A stretch of DNA of 64,000 bases from Peribacillus simplex NBRC 15720 = DSM 1321 (GCF_002243645.1 NZ_CP017704.1:4854001-4918000), one strand, 5' to 3'. Positions 35,268 to 44,385 are shown, counted from the stretch's first letter. The notes: generated from the letters alone by a model not told the origin. Program-made: numbers and translations.

Positions 35268-35386
35268 GAAGAAGGATTATTGATTCTAGTTGCCGAATTG
35301 TATAAATTAACCGATTAAGCTTCAGATGCGGTGCGAGGGGTCATCTTAGCCACAAAACGACTAAGGTAAAAAATAAATTAGTTGAA

Positions 35387-35794
35387 ATGAAAGAAGTGAA
35401 GGTTTTGATTAAATATAAATGCCTCCATCATGTAAGTCTTACAGTGACAGATTTGGAAAGAGCAAAAGAATTCTATGGAAAAACTTTATGTTTAAAAGAA
35501 ATACAGCGTCCTAATTTTGATTTTCCAGGTGCCTGGTATGAAATAGAGGGACATCAACTTCACTTGATAGTCGATCCCTCTTCACAGACGATTCGTAAGG
35601 ATAAAAGATTATCCAGCAGAGAAGGTCATTTTGCCCTTAGAGTCGAGAACTACTATGACACTCTTAAATGGTTAAAACAGAATGCAGTTGAAATCCTTGA
35701 AAAACCATACGGGAAAAGTGGATTCGCACAAATTTTCTGTGCCGACCCTGATGGTAATTTGATTGAACTAAATGTTAATCAACAAGATCTATAA
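35387..35794 (+). CDS. VOC-family (glyoxalase/bleomycin-resistance fold) protein
   Basis: Up to 135 aa. LHHVSLTVTDLERAKEFYGK opens the first beta-alpha-beta-beta-beta module, and CADPDGNLIELN closes the second with its metal Glu. Metal ligands fit His in LHHVSL, His in HQLHLIV, His in EGHFALRV and the Glu near the end. It is a small metal-dependent lyase or thiol-transferase of unknown substrate. The start is uncertain: homologues begin near KCLHHVSL, so TTG 35405 is likely. Sole gene of the S9-S10 cassette. Confidence 0.85.
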   Translation: MKEVKVLIKYKCLHHVSLTVTDLERAKEFYGKTLCLKEIQRPNFDFPGAWYEIEGHQLHLIVDPSSQTIRKDKRLSSREGHFALRVENYYDTLKWLKQNAVEILEKPYGKSGFAQIFCADPDGNLIELNVNQQDL

Positions 35795-35804
35795 GTAGGC
35801 AAAG

Positions 35805-35859
35805 ATAAGGGCTGCCATTACTGGCTCTTTTCTTATTGAAGTGACGGGGTAGGTTAGTT
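35805..35859 (+). repeat. Array site S10 (right simple site, worn left half)
   Basis: A hairpin scrap (GGGCTGCCATTACTGGCTC), then AAGTGAC, GGGGTAG, GTTAGTT (35839-35859). Confidence 0.75.
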
Positions 35860-35875
35860 GAAGAAGGGGAAAGAT

Positions 35876-36309
35876 ATGATGTCTAATATACAGTACCTAC
35901 GTTCAGGGTTAAGAGTAAGGTACGAACAAGGTGTTAATTCAAGAGTAAGACAAGCCTGTTTAAATTTTGCTATTTGGTTACGAATAAATAAGAAATTTCC
36001 AATAAGGTGTGTTGTGTACATTAAGAAAGATTATCAAATTAAAACTTTAGATACTAAAGAGATGGTAAGTGCGACGTTTTTTGCTCCTTACGATAAGGAT
36101 GTGGAGCCTTACATTAGAGTTGCAACAGGGGATTATGAAGAATTAGTATCTGAACGAGGAGAAGAGGATGCTGTTTTTGCTATTTTAATAGTATGGCTCA
36201 CGAAATTATTCATTATCAACAATGGATTGAGGATAGAGATTTTTATGAAGATGAGGCGGAAAACACAAGTACAATATTGGTAGATAATTATTATGATTGG
36301 ACGGAGTGA
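35876..36309 (+). pseudogene. HExxH-type metallopeptidase-like gene with a one-base frameshift
   Basis: The first frame (MMSNIQYLRSGLRVRYEQGV ...) runs to VFAIL near 36190. The motif continues in the next frame as NSMAHEIIHYQQWIEDRDFY and ends ...DNYYDWTE at 36309. HEIIH is a zinc-peptidase motif. A missing A in TTTTAATAGT explains the shift. GAAGAAGGGGAA just before the ATG doubles as the end of S10. Could be a recent pseudogene or a sequencing error. Confidence 0.7.
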
Positions 36310-36329
36310 AATTTCAAATTTCATTATTC

Positions 36330-36410
36330 AACAAACGGGTGCCTTTGCTTTAGGTCAGAGCTGTCTTTAAGGCAGCTTTTTCTTTATGCAACTATCGGGG
36401 CAGGTTAGTT
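36330..36410 (+). repeat. Array site S11 (composite)
   Basis: Left: AACAAAC, GGGTGC. Hairpin GAGCTGTCTTTAAGGCAGCT. Right: AACTATC, GGGGCAG, GTTAGTT (36390-36410). Confidence 0.9.
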
Positions 36411-36477
36411 GAAGAAGCCCCGTTTGCTTTATGGTATAGTTTATTAAATTCAGTTTGTAGTTTATGGGGGAAATTTA

Positions 36478-36756
36478 GTGTCAAATAAGTTGAAATATGT
36501 AATTGGATTGTTTTTTGAAAAAAGAGAAAGTACTAAACCATTTATACTGATTAGATATTTAATGATAATAGCAATGGGCTTAATTTTAATATTATGTATA
36601 ATTAATGATTTTAATTTAATAAAATATATATATCTTTTATTAGGAATTGGTTCAATAATAGATGGATTTGAAAGTTTTTTAAAAAAGGGAAATAAGAGGC
36701 AGATGCTATTAAATTTTGGTATTGCGTTTATGTGGTTCGTAGTATTTTTAATATAG
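36478..36756 (+). CDS. Small membrane protein of unknown function
   Basis: 92 aa from GTG 36478, with GGGGGAAA upstream. Three hydrophobic helices (~22-38, ~43-60, ~75-92). No motif recognised. The only gene in its cassette. Confidence 0.65.
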   Translation: MSNKLKYVIGLFFEKRESTKPFILIRYLMIIAMGLILILCIINDFNLIKYIYLLLGIGSIIDGFESFLKKGNKRQMLLNFGIAFMWFVVFLI

Positions 36757-36790
36757 CATTTATATGGGGGTTCGGAACATTTTTTTATGG

Positions 36791-36811
36791 AACTAACGGG
36801 GCAGGTTAGTT
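36791..36811 (+). repeat. Array site S12 (right simple site)
   Basis: AACTAAC, GGGGCAG, GTTAGTT: a perfect consensus right site. The left half is reduced to a T-rich scrap. Confidence 0.88.
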
Positions 36812-36851
36812 CATCAAGCATAGTTTGTTCCCAATTGTGAAGTCTACAATT

Positions 36852-37583
36852 TTAAAATAATTGTGGTTCCATATTATAATACTTCTTTAAAATATCATTA
36901 ATCATCTGTACGTTTCCATCTTCATTCTGAGCTTCCATCGAAAATTCCTCACTGCAGTTATCCTTTTTTAGCTTAAATCCTGTATAAATAATATCTATAT
37001 TATCCTCCAGAGTAGTTCCACCTGTTCCAAATGTACTTACACACTTATTTTCTATAGGTGTTCTATGTCGTTTATCATCAACATAGAAGTATTTGTCTGT
37101 TATTGTACCGTAGTCCAAGTCCTTAGTCCTGGTCGCATAATAGCCCTTTTCATTGATCTTATGCACCTCATAGCCATCTTCTTTCTCGATTTCAGGAGCT
37201 CCTTTAACATTGTAAAATACAAAAACATCACCTTCATATCCTTCAGGTATTAGATATATATCATTTGTCTTTCTTTCTTCACTTATCGCTAAAGAAATGA
37301 TTATTCCTAATCCAATTGCAACCCCTAAACTAACTATCACCTTAACCCATTTTGATAAACGCCTATTCTTACGTAACGATGAATAGACTACAAAAGAACC
37401 TACACTGAGTATAATCAACACAGGAGTTAAATAAATCACACCGTAAATAAAACTTTCACCTATTGAAGGATAATATACATCTGGATCTCTATCTAAATAT
37501 GGATTATAGGCCATTATTGATCCAATAATAGAGATAATGAAAGATAAAATCACTGCTGCTAATATCACTTTTAATAAATTCAC
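36852..37583 (-). CDS. Membrane protein with DUF6843-like extracellular domain
   Basis: About 243 aa from GTG 37583, after AGGGGAA. Three predicted helices lie in the first ~120 residues. A ~110-residue outer domain follows (IPEGYEGDVFVFYNVKGAPE, KEDGYEVHKINEKGYYATRT, KYFYVDDKRHRTPI), as in Bacillus DUF6843 proteins of unknown role. The longer start at 37637 overlaps charged, unlikely sequence. It runs against the array direction inside its cassette. Confidence 0.65.
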   Translation of the reverse strand: MNLLKVILAAVILSFIISIIGSIMAYNPYLDRDPDVYYPSIGESFIYGVIYLTPVLIILSVGSFVVYSSLRKNRRLSKWVKVIVSLGVAIGLGIIISLAISEERKTNDIYLIPEGYEGDVFVFYNVKGAPEIEKEDGYEVHKINEKGYYATRTKDLDYGTITDKYFYVDDKRHRTPIENKCVSTFGTGGTTLEDNIDIIYTGFKLKKDNCSEEFSMEAQNEDGNVQMINDILKKYYNMEPQLF

Positions 37584-37773
37584 AACTAAATCAGCTTCCC
37601 CTAATAACCTGAAATAAAAACAACTCAATTTTAACAAACTAAGATCTGGAAGAATACCCCCCTACTCATTATAATATTAATAAAAAAAGAGGAATCCGTT
37701 TAGAGTCCTCCTATTGATTTATTCAATTTTGCTTAACTGACAGTTTGTGTCAACTCTACAAAAAGTCTTAATG

Positions 37774-37846
37774 AACTAAAGGGTGCGTTAGCTGAAGATC
37801 GAAGCTGTCTTTAAGGCAGCTTTTTCTTACGGAACTAACGGGGCAG
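37774..37846 (+). repeat. Array site S13 (composite, cut by IS-C)
   Basis: Left: AACTAAA, GGGTGC, GTTAGCT. Hairpin GAAGCTGTCTTTAAGGCAGC. Right: AACTAAC, GGGGCAG, after which IS-C starts. The missing right arm TTTAGTT is at 39662-39668. Confidence 0.9.
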
Positions 37847-37962
37847 CATTCCTGTAATAACTGAAAATGAGGTTTGAACGAAAAAAGACCTCTTGATAAG
37901 ATGAATGTGTCCTAAGCTGGCCAGCTAAAAAAGGACAAAAACATCTATTTGGAGGTCTCACA

Positions 37963-39258
37963 ATGAATTATAACCAAAATCATAAAATCACTCAAATTAC
38001 TTCTGAAACCTTAATTGTCGGAGTAGATATAGCCAAGCACAATCATGTCGCGAGAGCACAGGATTTTAGAGGATTGGAACTGGGTAAAACGTGTTTCTTT
38101 GAAAATACGAAAGCAGGATTTCATTCGTTTCTAGATTGGATTAACCAACTTGTTAAAGAGTGTAAGTTAAATCAAGTGATTGTAGGCATGGAGCCAACCG
38201 GTCACTACTGGTTAAATCTAGCTCATCTTCTAAAAGAGAATAATATTAAGTTCGTATCTGTCAATCCACTACATGTTAAACGAAGTAAAGAATTAGACGA
38301 TAATTCACCTACAAAGAATGACGTGAAAGATGCAAAAGTCATCGCACAATTAGTCAAAGACGGAAGATATGCCGAACCAACAATTCCACAAGGAATTTAT
38401 GCAGAACTCCGAGTGGCCAAAAAACTTCGCGATCTTCTCAACGTTGACTTACAGGTCGTTCAGGGACAAGTTCATAACTGGCTTGATCGTTACTTTCCCG
38501 AATTTTTGACAGTGTTCAAAAGTTGGGAAGGCAAGGCAGCTATTCATTTTCTAAAGCTAGAAGCCTTGCCACATCAACTTGTAAATTATACGGATGAAGA
38601 GCTCTTACTTTCCTTAAGACAAGTGGTAAAACGCAGTATAGGCTTAAAGAAGATACGAGCACTCAAAGAAGCAGCCAATCGTTCGATTGGTATTCGTCAA
38701 GGGGCAGCTATGGCAAAATTAGAGTTGAGAGCTTTACTAGAGAAGTATGATTTTATTCAAGTGAAATTCGAAGAATTAGATCATCAATTAGATCAGTTAT
38801 TAGAACATATCCCAGGTGTCACACAGATGTTAGAGGTGTCAGGAATCGGTCGAGATACAGTAGCAGGGTTTTTCGCAGAGGTCGGCGACCTCAGAGACTA
38901 TCAACATCCTCGCCAAATCGTAAAATTAGCAGGTTTAAGTTTAAAAGAAAACACATCCGGAAAGCACAAAGGACAGACCAAGATTACCAAACGGGGACGA
39001 AAGAAATTGAGGGCTCTCTTATTCCGGGCAGCCATGATACTGGTGGCAAAGAACAAGGCTTTTAAAGCTCTTCATATATATTACACAACACGTTCTCACA
39101 ATCCCTTAAAGAAAATGCAATCTCTGATAGCCTTGTGTAACAAGCTTATTCGAATTCTGTTTTCAATCGGTAAAAAACAATTTACGTTTCAAGAAGACAA
39201 GATGTTAAAGGATATCCCTCATATGGCAACATTTGTAGTACATCAAACAGTCGCATAG
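37963..39258 (+). CDS. IS110-family DEDD transposase (IS-C)
   Basis: 431 aa. DEDD domain (LIVGVDIAKHNHVARAQDF, GMEPTGHYWLNL, KNDVKDAKVIAQLVKDG) and Tnp_20 domain (VSGIGRDTVAGFFAEVGDLR, with ENTSGKHKGQ bearing the Ser). GGAGG lies before the ATG. It is related to IS-A at moderate similarity, and their right ends share GGAATG and GAGACATGGGAGGG. Confidence 0.93.
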   Translation: MNYNQNHKITQITSETLIVGVDIAKHNHVARAQDFRGLELGKTCFFENTKAGFHSFLDWINQLVKECKLNQVIVGMEPTGHYWLNLAHLLKENNIKFVSVNPLHVKRSKELDDNSPTKNDVKDAKVIAQLVKDGRYAEPTIPQGIYAELRVAKKLRDLLNVDLQVVQGQVHNWLDRYFPEFLTVFKSWEGKAAIHFLKLEALPHQLVNYTDEELLLSLRQVVKRSIGLKKIRALKEAANRSIGIRQGAAMAKLELRALLEKYDFIQVKFEELDHQLDQLLEHIPGVTQMLEVSGIGRDTVAGFFAEVGDLRDYQHPRQIVKLAGLSLKENTSGKHKGQTKITKRGRKKLRALLFRAAMILVAKNKAFKALHIYYTTRSHNPLKKMQSLIALCNKLIRILFSIGKKQFTFQEDKMLKDIPHMATFVVHQTVA

Positions 39259-39319
39259 TTCATTGAATTTTAAGGTTACACGGTCATTTAATTAACACTC
39301 ATTTAAAAGTGAAGCACGG

Positions 39320-39455
39320 ATTAGTCGGCAAAGCAACTAACGTGAGGACTTAGATCCTGTGGGGCAGCATGACCGACATCCACCTCATGGAAAGGTTGAA
39401 CGAAGGAATGTAGGAGCATCGACTCTGTGAGACATGGGAGGGTTGACCTCCATGA
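39320..39455 (+). ncRNA. Candidate bridge (guide) RNA region of IS-C
   Basis: AACTAAC (39335-39341) is complementary to GTTAGTT, the consensus right arm. After 19 nt comes GGGGCAG (39361-39367), identical to the spacer left of the insertion. GGAATG (39405-39410) can pair with CATTCC at the element's left end (37847-37852). The spacing is the same as in IS-A. The actual right flank reads TTTAGTT, one base off. Confidence 0.6.
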
Positions 39456-39700
39456 GACATGTGGATATCCAAAAGTGCGATCATAACATTGCTTAAACCA
39501 ATTTTTTCCTATAATTGGCTAGTTTAGCATACACTTTTTTCGATAAATCCCTATCCTTGAGGAGTAATGCCGAGCTTACATAGATAACGGTTAATGATAT
39601 GACTATGAAATCCTAAGAATTCTAGAGCAATCGTGAGATTGTGTTTAGTTTATTGAGGGAGTTTAGTTTAAAAAGAAATGATAAAATATGAATATAGATT

Positions 39701-40069
39701 GTGATTTGGAGCGTGGTTGAAACGGATAGTAGGCTATTAGAAATATATGTGGGATGGGAAGATAGACTAGATAATGACGAATGGTATTTTAGTAATTCGT
39801 TCGAATCAATTACTAACGGAATGTCTCCTGAAAAAGCGTTTAATTATATTCCAAATGTCATTGAGCTGTTACTTACATTGGACAATGATTTTCTGGTATG
39901 GGAAACCCTTTATTTTTTAAGTGAACTCTATAGTATTGCTGATACAACCCAAATACATCCACACCACGAAAGTAATTGGACTGTTTTAACAGAACATATT
40001 AAGAAATATGAAGACTCTTATGCTACCCCATTTAAAGTACTTATGAGACAACTAAGAACAAAAGAATAA
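39701..40069 (+). CDS. Protein of unknown function (immunity-protein-like size)
   Basis: 122 aa from GTG 39701. Acidic, mostly helical (FNYIPNVIELLLTLDNDFLV). No motif recognised. The true start may be ATG 39688: MNIDCDLERG in one frame continues as VVETDSRLLEIYVGWEDRLD in the other, so a one-base insertion near 39715 may have split the gene. Sole gene of the cassette after S13. Confidence 0.55.
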   Translation: MIWSVVETDSRLLEIYVGWEDRLDNDEWYFSNSFESITNGMSPEKAFNYIPNVIELLLTLDNDFLVWETLYFLSELYSIADTTQIHPHHESNWTVLTEHIKKYEDSYATPFKVLMRQLRTKE

Positions 40070-40085
40070 GACTATCCCCTTAATC

Positions 40086-40101
40086 AACTAACGGGTGCGT
40101 T
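40086..40101 (+). repeat. Array site S14 (left simple site, cut by IS-B)
   Basis: AACTAAC, GGGTGC, GTT, then IS-B copy 2. The insertion point is the same base as in S2. Confidence 0.88.
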
Positions 40102-40425
40102 CGTATTATAAGGTTAGCCAGTTTTTACTGGTTGACCTTTTTTTAATAGAATCTATTATATCAGTAGCCAGGGTAGGACGTACGGGTGCGTGGGACTTGA
40201 TCCCGTGAACTAAACTGTCCGCCCCCTACTTGTAGAAACATGTTTGAGGCTGGTTGGGACGTAGATCTCGAATAACAAGCGAAGCTATGACACTACATAG
40301 AGGACTAGGGGTACTGGTTAGTAAGTAGAGGAGGGAAAAACAATGAATCCAGTTGTTGGTCTGGATGTGGCAAAAGGAGAGAGTCAAGTACAGGCATTTT
40401 TAGATCAATCTAAACCGTATGGGAA
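40102..40425 (+). mobile_element. IS-B copy 2, left fragment
   Basis: The left end, its terminator, the candidate guide RNA and the first ~27 transposase codons (ATG 40343) are near-identical to copy 1. The homology stops at 40425 inside a thiol-disulfide gene. The left guide ACGGGTGCGT (40182-40191) matches its own flank at 40091-40100. Confidence 0.88.
40165..40310 (+). ncRNA. Candidate bridge RNA of IS-B copy 2
   Basis: Same four guide segments as copy 1: ACGGGTGCGT 40182-40191, GAACTAA 40207-40213, GCTGGTT 40249-40255 and GCGAA further on. No transposase is encoded in cis. Confidence 0.55.
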
Positions 40426-41078
40426 TTACCTTGTACTTTGCCAATATATCAGGCATTTTTATCTTATATAACGGTATGTCAGTGGAAGATTTGGCGAATA
40501 AGAAAGGTATGCAAAAATTAGCACTCTTACACTCTATTTTCTTTTTAATAGGCTTTTCGATTATATTTATAGTATTAGGAGTATCCGGTACATTCTTAGG
40601 CTCTCTTTTCATTGAATACAAAGAATTGCTAAGACAAATAGGAGCTAGCTTAATTGTTTTCTTTGGTTTAGTCATTACAGGTTTAATAAATATAAACTTT
40701 CTAATGAAAGATAAAAGAATCCAATTCAAAAGAAGGCCATCTGGTTTTCTTGGCACAATTTTAATTGGAATGGGATTCGCAGCTGGCTGGACACATTGTA
40801 CAGGGCCAATTTTAGCATCTGTTATAGCTATGGGAATGACAAAGCCGAGTGCTGGGCTATTTTATATGCTCTGGTACATTATTGGATTTTCAATTCCTTT
40901 CTTACTCTTAACCTTTTTTATCGGAAAAATTAAATGGATTAACAAATATAGTGAGCGAATAATGAAAATAGGTGGTTACATAATGATTGTAATGGGGGTT
41001 TTCCTGTATTTTAATTGGATGACCAAAATTATATCATTCCTCACTAACTATCTCTTTGGTGGATTCACTGGGTTTTAA
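40426..41078 (+). pseudogene. CcdA/DsbD-type membrane protein, truncated at the 5' end
   Basis: The sequence right after the IS reads CTLPIYQAFLSYIT, the normal CcdA motif (usually CVLPLYPAFLSYITG), then shifts frame at ~40473 (ACGGTATG, one G short) into GMSVEDLANKKGM and five further helices to the stop at 41078. CcdA carries electrons across the membrane to thiol proteins in cytochrome c maturation. The N-terminus is lost to IS-B and the shift separates the first Cys, so it is probably inactive. Confidence 0.75.
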
Positions 41079-41110
41079 TAGATTGTTAATCATCCGTTGG
41101 AATAATATAC

Positions 41111-41145
41111 AAAAAAGCACAGTCATTTGGCTGTGCTTTTTGTTT
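41111..41145 (+). terminator. Terminator of the ccdA-like gene
   Basis: AAAAAGCACAG / CTGTGCTTTTT stem with T-run. Confidence 0.85.
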
Positions 41146-41340
41146 TAGAACGGCTTATTATCGAAACAAATCTGTTAGTCAGGGTGTACTCTAAATGAAC
41201 AACTTATAAATAGAGTTGGTCCATGAATTACTCATGCGCTTCTCGCAAATCCGTAAGTGCGTGTCATCGCATACGAAGCATTTTGCAAAAAAAGAGTTGA
41301 CATAAAACTTGCGCCTGACTTAAAGTATAGCTAATACAAC

Positions 41341-41367
41341 AAAAAGTTTCCTTGAGGAAACTTTTTG
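41341..41367 (+). promoter_or_regulatory. Perfect inverted repeat just upstream of the multicopper oxidase gene
   Basis: AAAAAGTTTCC-TTGA-GGAAACTTTTT ends only 3 bp before the GGAGGGGG ribosome site. It has the form of a terminator in front of the gene, so it may act as an attenuator or an mRNA-stabilising stem. No metal-sensor operator was recognised. Confidence 0.5.
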
Positions 41368-41382
41368 GGAGGGGGTCAAGTA

Positions 41383-42408
41383 ATGTCTGATGAGAAAAAG
41401 GTTTCCCGTAGAGATATTTTAAAGATGGGGACTGCTGGAGCTTTTGGGATAGCTGGATCTTATTACTTAAATAAAATGGCGCAATTTCCAAATGTGGCTC
41501 AAGCATCCAGTGATTCGTCTCACAAAACTAGCAATCATTCCAATCATTCTAATCATGCAAATATGAGTGATAAAACAAAAACCACAGGTTATAAAATGGC
41601 AGAACGGCTCCTTACTGACTTTGATTATGGAGAAGTTACCAAGTTGCCAAACGGGCAAATACTCCGGGAATATAAAGTCGTGGCAATTGATAAAGAAATC
41701 GAAATTGCCAAAGGAATTAAATTTCCAGGCTGGACTTATAACGGGACTATTCCAGGACCAACATTTCGTTGTACGGAAGGGGACCTTTTGCGGTTTCACT
41801 TTATTAATAAAGGCAGCCACCCCCACTCTATTCATTTTCACGGAATCCATCCTCCAGAGATGGACGGTTTAACTTCCATTTATCCTGGACAAAAATTCAC
41901 GTACGAATTTGAAGCGAATCCATACGGATTACAAATTTACCATTGCCATGTACTACCCCTAGCTCGCCATATCCATAAAGGCTTATACGGTAATTTTATT
42001 ATTGATCCAAAGAAGCCAAGAGAGCCGGCATTAGAGTTAAACATGGTTATGAATGGATTTGACTTGGATTTAGACGGCGAAAACGAGTTTTACACGGTGA
42101 ATGGCTATGCCAACGCATTTATGAATCACCCTATTAAAATCAAAAAGGATCAACTCGTTCGGATCTATCTAAGTAATTTAACAGAATTCGACTTATTAAA
42201 TTCGTTTCACTTGCATGCGAATTACTTTACGTACTATCCAACCGGCAGAAACGATAACCCCTCTCAATTTACAGATACCATCATGCAATGTCAGGGAGAA
42301 CGTGGAATTATTGAAGTTCGGTTTCCATACAAGGGATCATATATGTTTCATGCCCATGTAAGTGAATTCGCTGAGTTAGGCTGGATGGGATTCTTTGAGG
42401 TCGAGTAA
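41383..42408 (+). CDS. Tat-exported two-domain multicopper oxidase
   Basis: 341 aa from ATG 41383, after GGAGGGGG. A twin-arginine signal (KVSRRDILKMGTAGAF) is followed by a His-rich linker (SNHSNHSNHANM). Copper ligands: HSIHFHG, YHCHVLPLARHIHKG, FHLHANYF, and HAHVSEFAELGWMGFF. The two-cupredoxin layout resembles nitrite-reductase-like or small-laccase oxidases. It probably oxidises Cu(I) or another metal or phenol outside the cell. TatA and TatC genes follow nearby, which fits folded export. Confidence 0.87.
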   Translation: MSDEKKVSRRDILKMGTAGAFGIAGSYYLNKMAQFPNVAQASSDSSHKTSNHSNHSNHANMSDKTKTTGYKMAERLLTDFDYGEVTKLPNGQILREYKVVAIDKEIEIAKGIKFPGWTYNGTIPGPTFRCTEGDLLRFHFINKGSHPHSIHFHGIHPPEMDGLTSIYPGQKFTYEFEANPYGLQIYHCHVLPLARHIHKGLYGNFIIDPKKPREPALELNMVMNGFDLDLDGENEFYTVNGYANAFMNHPIKIKKDQLVRIYLSNLTEFDLLNSFHLHANYFTYYPTGRNDNPSQFTDTIMQCQGERGIIEVRFPYKGSYMFHAHVSEFAELGWMGFFEVE

Positions 42409-42423
42409 AAAAGGAGGGATAAT

Positions 42424-43593
42424 ATGAAGGGCAAATGGCTAATTACTGGTTTAATACCGTTAGTATTACTTATAGGAGTGTTGGGATGGGTGCTAAAGAA
42501 TGGAGCGGGTATAGAAAAAGATCCTGCAGCACCGATAGAAGTCTTGAACATTGAACGCATCAAGGTAACTAAAATCGGTTTCGAATTATCTGTTAGTAAT
42601 ACGGGACCCAAACCCTTAACGATTTCTCAAGTTATGGTCAATGATTCGGTGTGGAATTACAGTGTCTCTCCTCAAGCAAAACTTGAACGATTTGAAGAAG
42701 GAAAGGTGACCATCACTTACCCATGGGTGGAAGGTGATCCACATACCATTAAATTAATCACAGAGAATGGGATTATCACGGAAGGTGAAGTTGCAGCTGC
42801 CACGCTCACTCCAGAAACCAACTGGAGCAACTTTTTGAATTACGGCTTAATCGGCTTTTACGTTGGGATTGTCCCGATCACATTGGGGTTGTTGTGGTAT
42901 CCATTTATGAAACGTTTCTCACGAAAATCTATTAATGGGATTCTTGCTCTTACCGTTGGGCTCCTTTTATTCTTATTTGTTGGGACTTTGGCTGATGGAT
43001 TTGAAATTGGTGCAGAAGCACCATCTGTCTTTCAGGGGAATATGGTTGTCATTATTGGGGCATCCTTAACCTTCTTATTATTGATCGGTTTTGATCAGTA
43101 TCAACAAAGAAAACAAGAAAAGAAAGGATATTCTCCTTTTGGTCTAGCTTTGTTGATGGCTACCGGAATAGGACTTCATAACTTTGGGGAAGGTTTGGCA
43201 ATTGGATCTTCCTTTGCCCTAGGTGAAGCTGCTTTAGGAACCTTTTTAATCATCGGCTTTACCCTTCACAATATTACGGAAGGGATTGGAATAGCTGCTC
43301 CTTTATTAAAGACCAAACCTCGATTTAGAGACTTTCTATTACTGGGAGTTATCGCAGGTGCACCCGCCATTGTAGGTACTTGGGTTGGCGGATTTATCTT
43401 CTCGCCAATTTGGGGTGCTGTATTTCTAGGTATAGGAGCAGGGGCAATTCTTCAAGTAATTTATGTAATAACGAAAATGCTGATAGACGATCATAAAAAA
43501 CATGCTGAACCATCGGTCTCATGGTTAAATTTAACTGGCTTTACCATTGGATTATTAATTATGTACTTCACGGCATTTTTTGTTAAATATTAA
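42424..43593 (+). CDS. ZIP-family metal transporter with extra N-terminal domain
   Basis: 389 aa. Residues 1-~25 form a membrane helix. Residues ~35-125 form a beta-sandwich-like outer domain. Residues ~135-389 are an eight-helix ZIP with GIGLHNFGEGLAIG and FTLHNITEGIGIA, the paired His/Glu metal motifs of TM4 and TM5. ZIP proteins import Zn, Fe or Mn. Its start is 15 bp after the oxidase stop, with AAGGAGG, so the two are cotranscribed. The pair suggests metal oxidation coupled to transport. Confidence 0.86.
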   Translation: MKGKWLITGLIPLVLLIGVLGWVLKNGAGIEKDPAAPIEVLNIERIKVTKIGFELSVSNTGPKPLTISQVMVNDSVWNYSVSPQAKLERFEEGKVTITYPWVEGDPHTIKLITENGIITEGEVAAATLTPETNWSNFLNYGLIGFYVGIVPITLGLLWYPFMKRFSRKSINGILALTVGLLLFLFVGTLADGFEIGAEAPSVFQGNMVVIIGASLTFLLLIGFDQYQQRKQEKKGYSPFGLALLMATGIGLHNFGEGLAIGSSFALGEAALGTFLIIGFTLHNITEGIGIAAPLLKTKPRFRDFLLLGVIAGAPAIVGTWVGGFIFSPIWGAVFLGIGAGAILQVIYVITKMLIDDHKKHAEPSVSWLNLTGFTIGLLIMYFTAFFVKY

Positions 43594-43848
43594 GGAGGGA
43601 TTTCGAGGTTAGGATCTGGAAGTGCATTCCTTATTAGATTTAAGCCTTAATCTTGTTTGGACCCATAAAAATTCCCGAACTTGGTAGAGGTGAGGGTTCA
43701 ACATTGAATTAAAAACTCCACCCAAGGTCTTATTGAAGTGGAAAAGAAAGATAAAGAAAAGTAATAAGAGAAAGATTCTGTAAACCCATAAAACATTTTA
43801 TTTTTAACCAACGCTGCTAAAACTAATTAAAAGGGAGCGTCATTGGTG
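43594..43848. other. Gap between ZIP and HTH genes
   Basis: No gene or strong structure. Purine-rich, with a decayed coding look around 43690-43770. Confidence 0.3.
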
Positions 43849-44070
43849 ATGAAACTTGGTAAAAAAAGAAGTAATTTTGGTAGATGGGTGGATAAACAAA
43901 AAGACATAAATAAATTAGAGTTAGAAAGAGCATCAAATTTAAGTAGAATGACGATCTCAAAATTATGTAGTGATCCGGACTATCGACCGAGATTTTCAAC
44001 TGTAATTAAAATTAATCAGGGACTAAAAAAACTTGGTAAGAATATGGATTTAAACGATTTTTTTTACTGA
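43849..44070 (+). CDS. Small Cro/CI-type helix-turn-helix protein
   Basis: 73 aa from ATG 43849; GTG 43846 is also possible, with GGGAG 8-11 bp upstream. The HTH is KLELERASNLSRMTISKLCS. Almost no other domain, so it may be a local regulator of the Tat genes or the metal genes. Target unknown. Confidence 0.7.
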   Translation: MKLGKKRSNFGRWVDKQKDINKLELERASNLSRMTISKLCSDPDYRPRFSTVIKINQGLKKLGKNMDLNDFFY

Positions 44071-44136
44071 AGTTATTCAAAAAATGATCATAAGTCTAAA
44101 AGGAATTACAAAATTTAATTACTTGGGGGAAATATT

Positions 44137-44325
44137 ATGCTTCAAAATATAGGTATACCAGGATTGATACTAGTTTTAATCATCGCCCTTATTATTTTCG
44201 GCCCTTCTAAGTTACCGGAAATCGGAAGAGCATTTGGATCAACATTAAGAGAATTTAAAAAGTCTACTAGAGAGCTTGTAACAGATGACACGAATATAGA
44301 AACATCTAATAAGAAGAATAACTAG
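44137..44325 (+). CDS. tatA: Sec-independent translocase protein TatA
   Basis: 62 aa: one membrane helix ([20 protein letters not shown]), the [15 protein letters not shown] hinge and amphipathic helix, and a charged tail. TatA forms the pore for folded proteins carrying RR signals. GGGGGAA lies before the ATG. The multicopper oxidase just upstream is a plausible dedicated substrate. Confidence 0.92.
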   Translation: MLQNIGIPGLILVLIIALIIFGPSKLPEIGRAFGSTLREFKKSTRELVTDDTNIETSNKKNN

Positions 44326-44336
44326 ATAAGTAAATT

Positions 44337-44373
44337 AAGAGGAGATGTAATTTCTGTCTTACATCTTCCTTTT
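44337..44373 (+). terminator. Hairpin between tatA and tatC
   Basis: GAGGAGATGTAA / TTACATCTTCCTTTT. It could trim tatC expression relative to tatA, as expected from their unequal need. Confidence 0.6.
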
Positions 44374-44385
44374 CATGGAGTGATT

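Larger units (their letters stand above)
37847..39659 (+). mobile_element. IS-C (IS110/IS1111 family)
   Basis: ~1813 bp: 116-bp left end, 431-aa transposase and ~401-bp right end with a candidate guide RNA. The AG core is on both sides (37845-37846, 39660-39661). It is inserted exactly at the end of the GGGGCAG spacer of S13. Confidence 0.88.
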
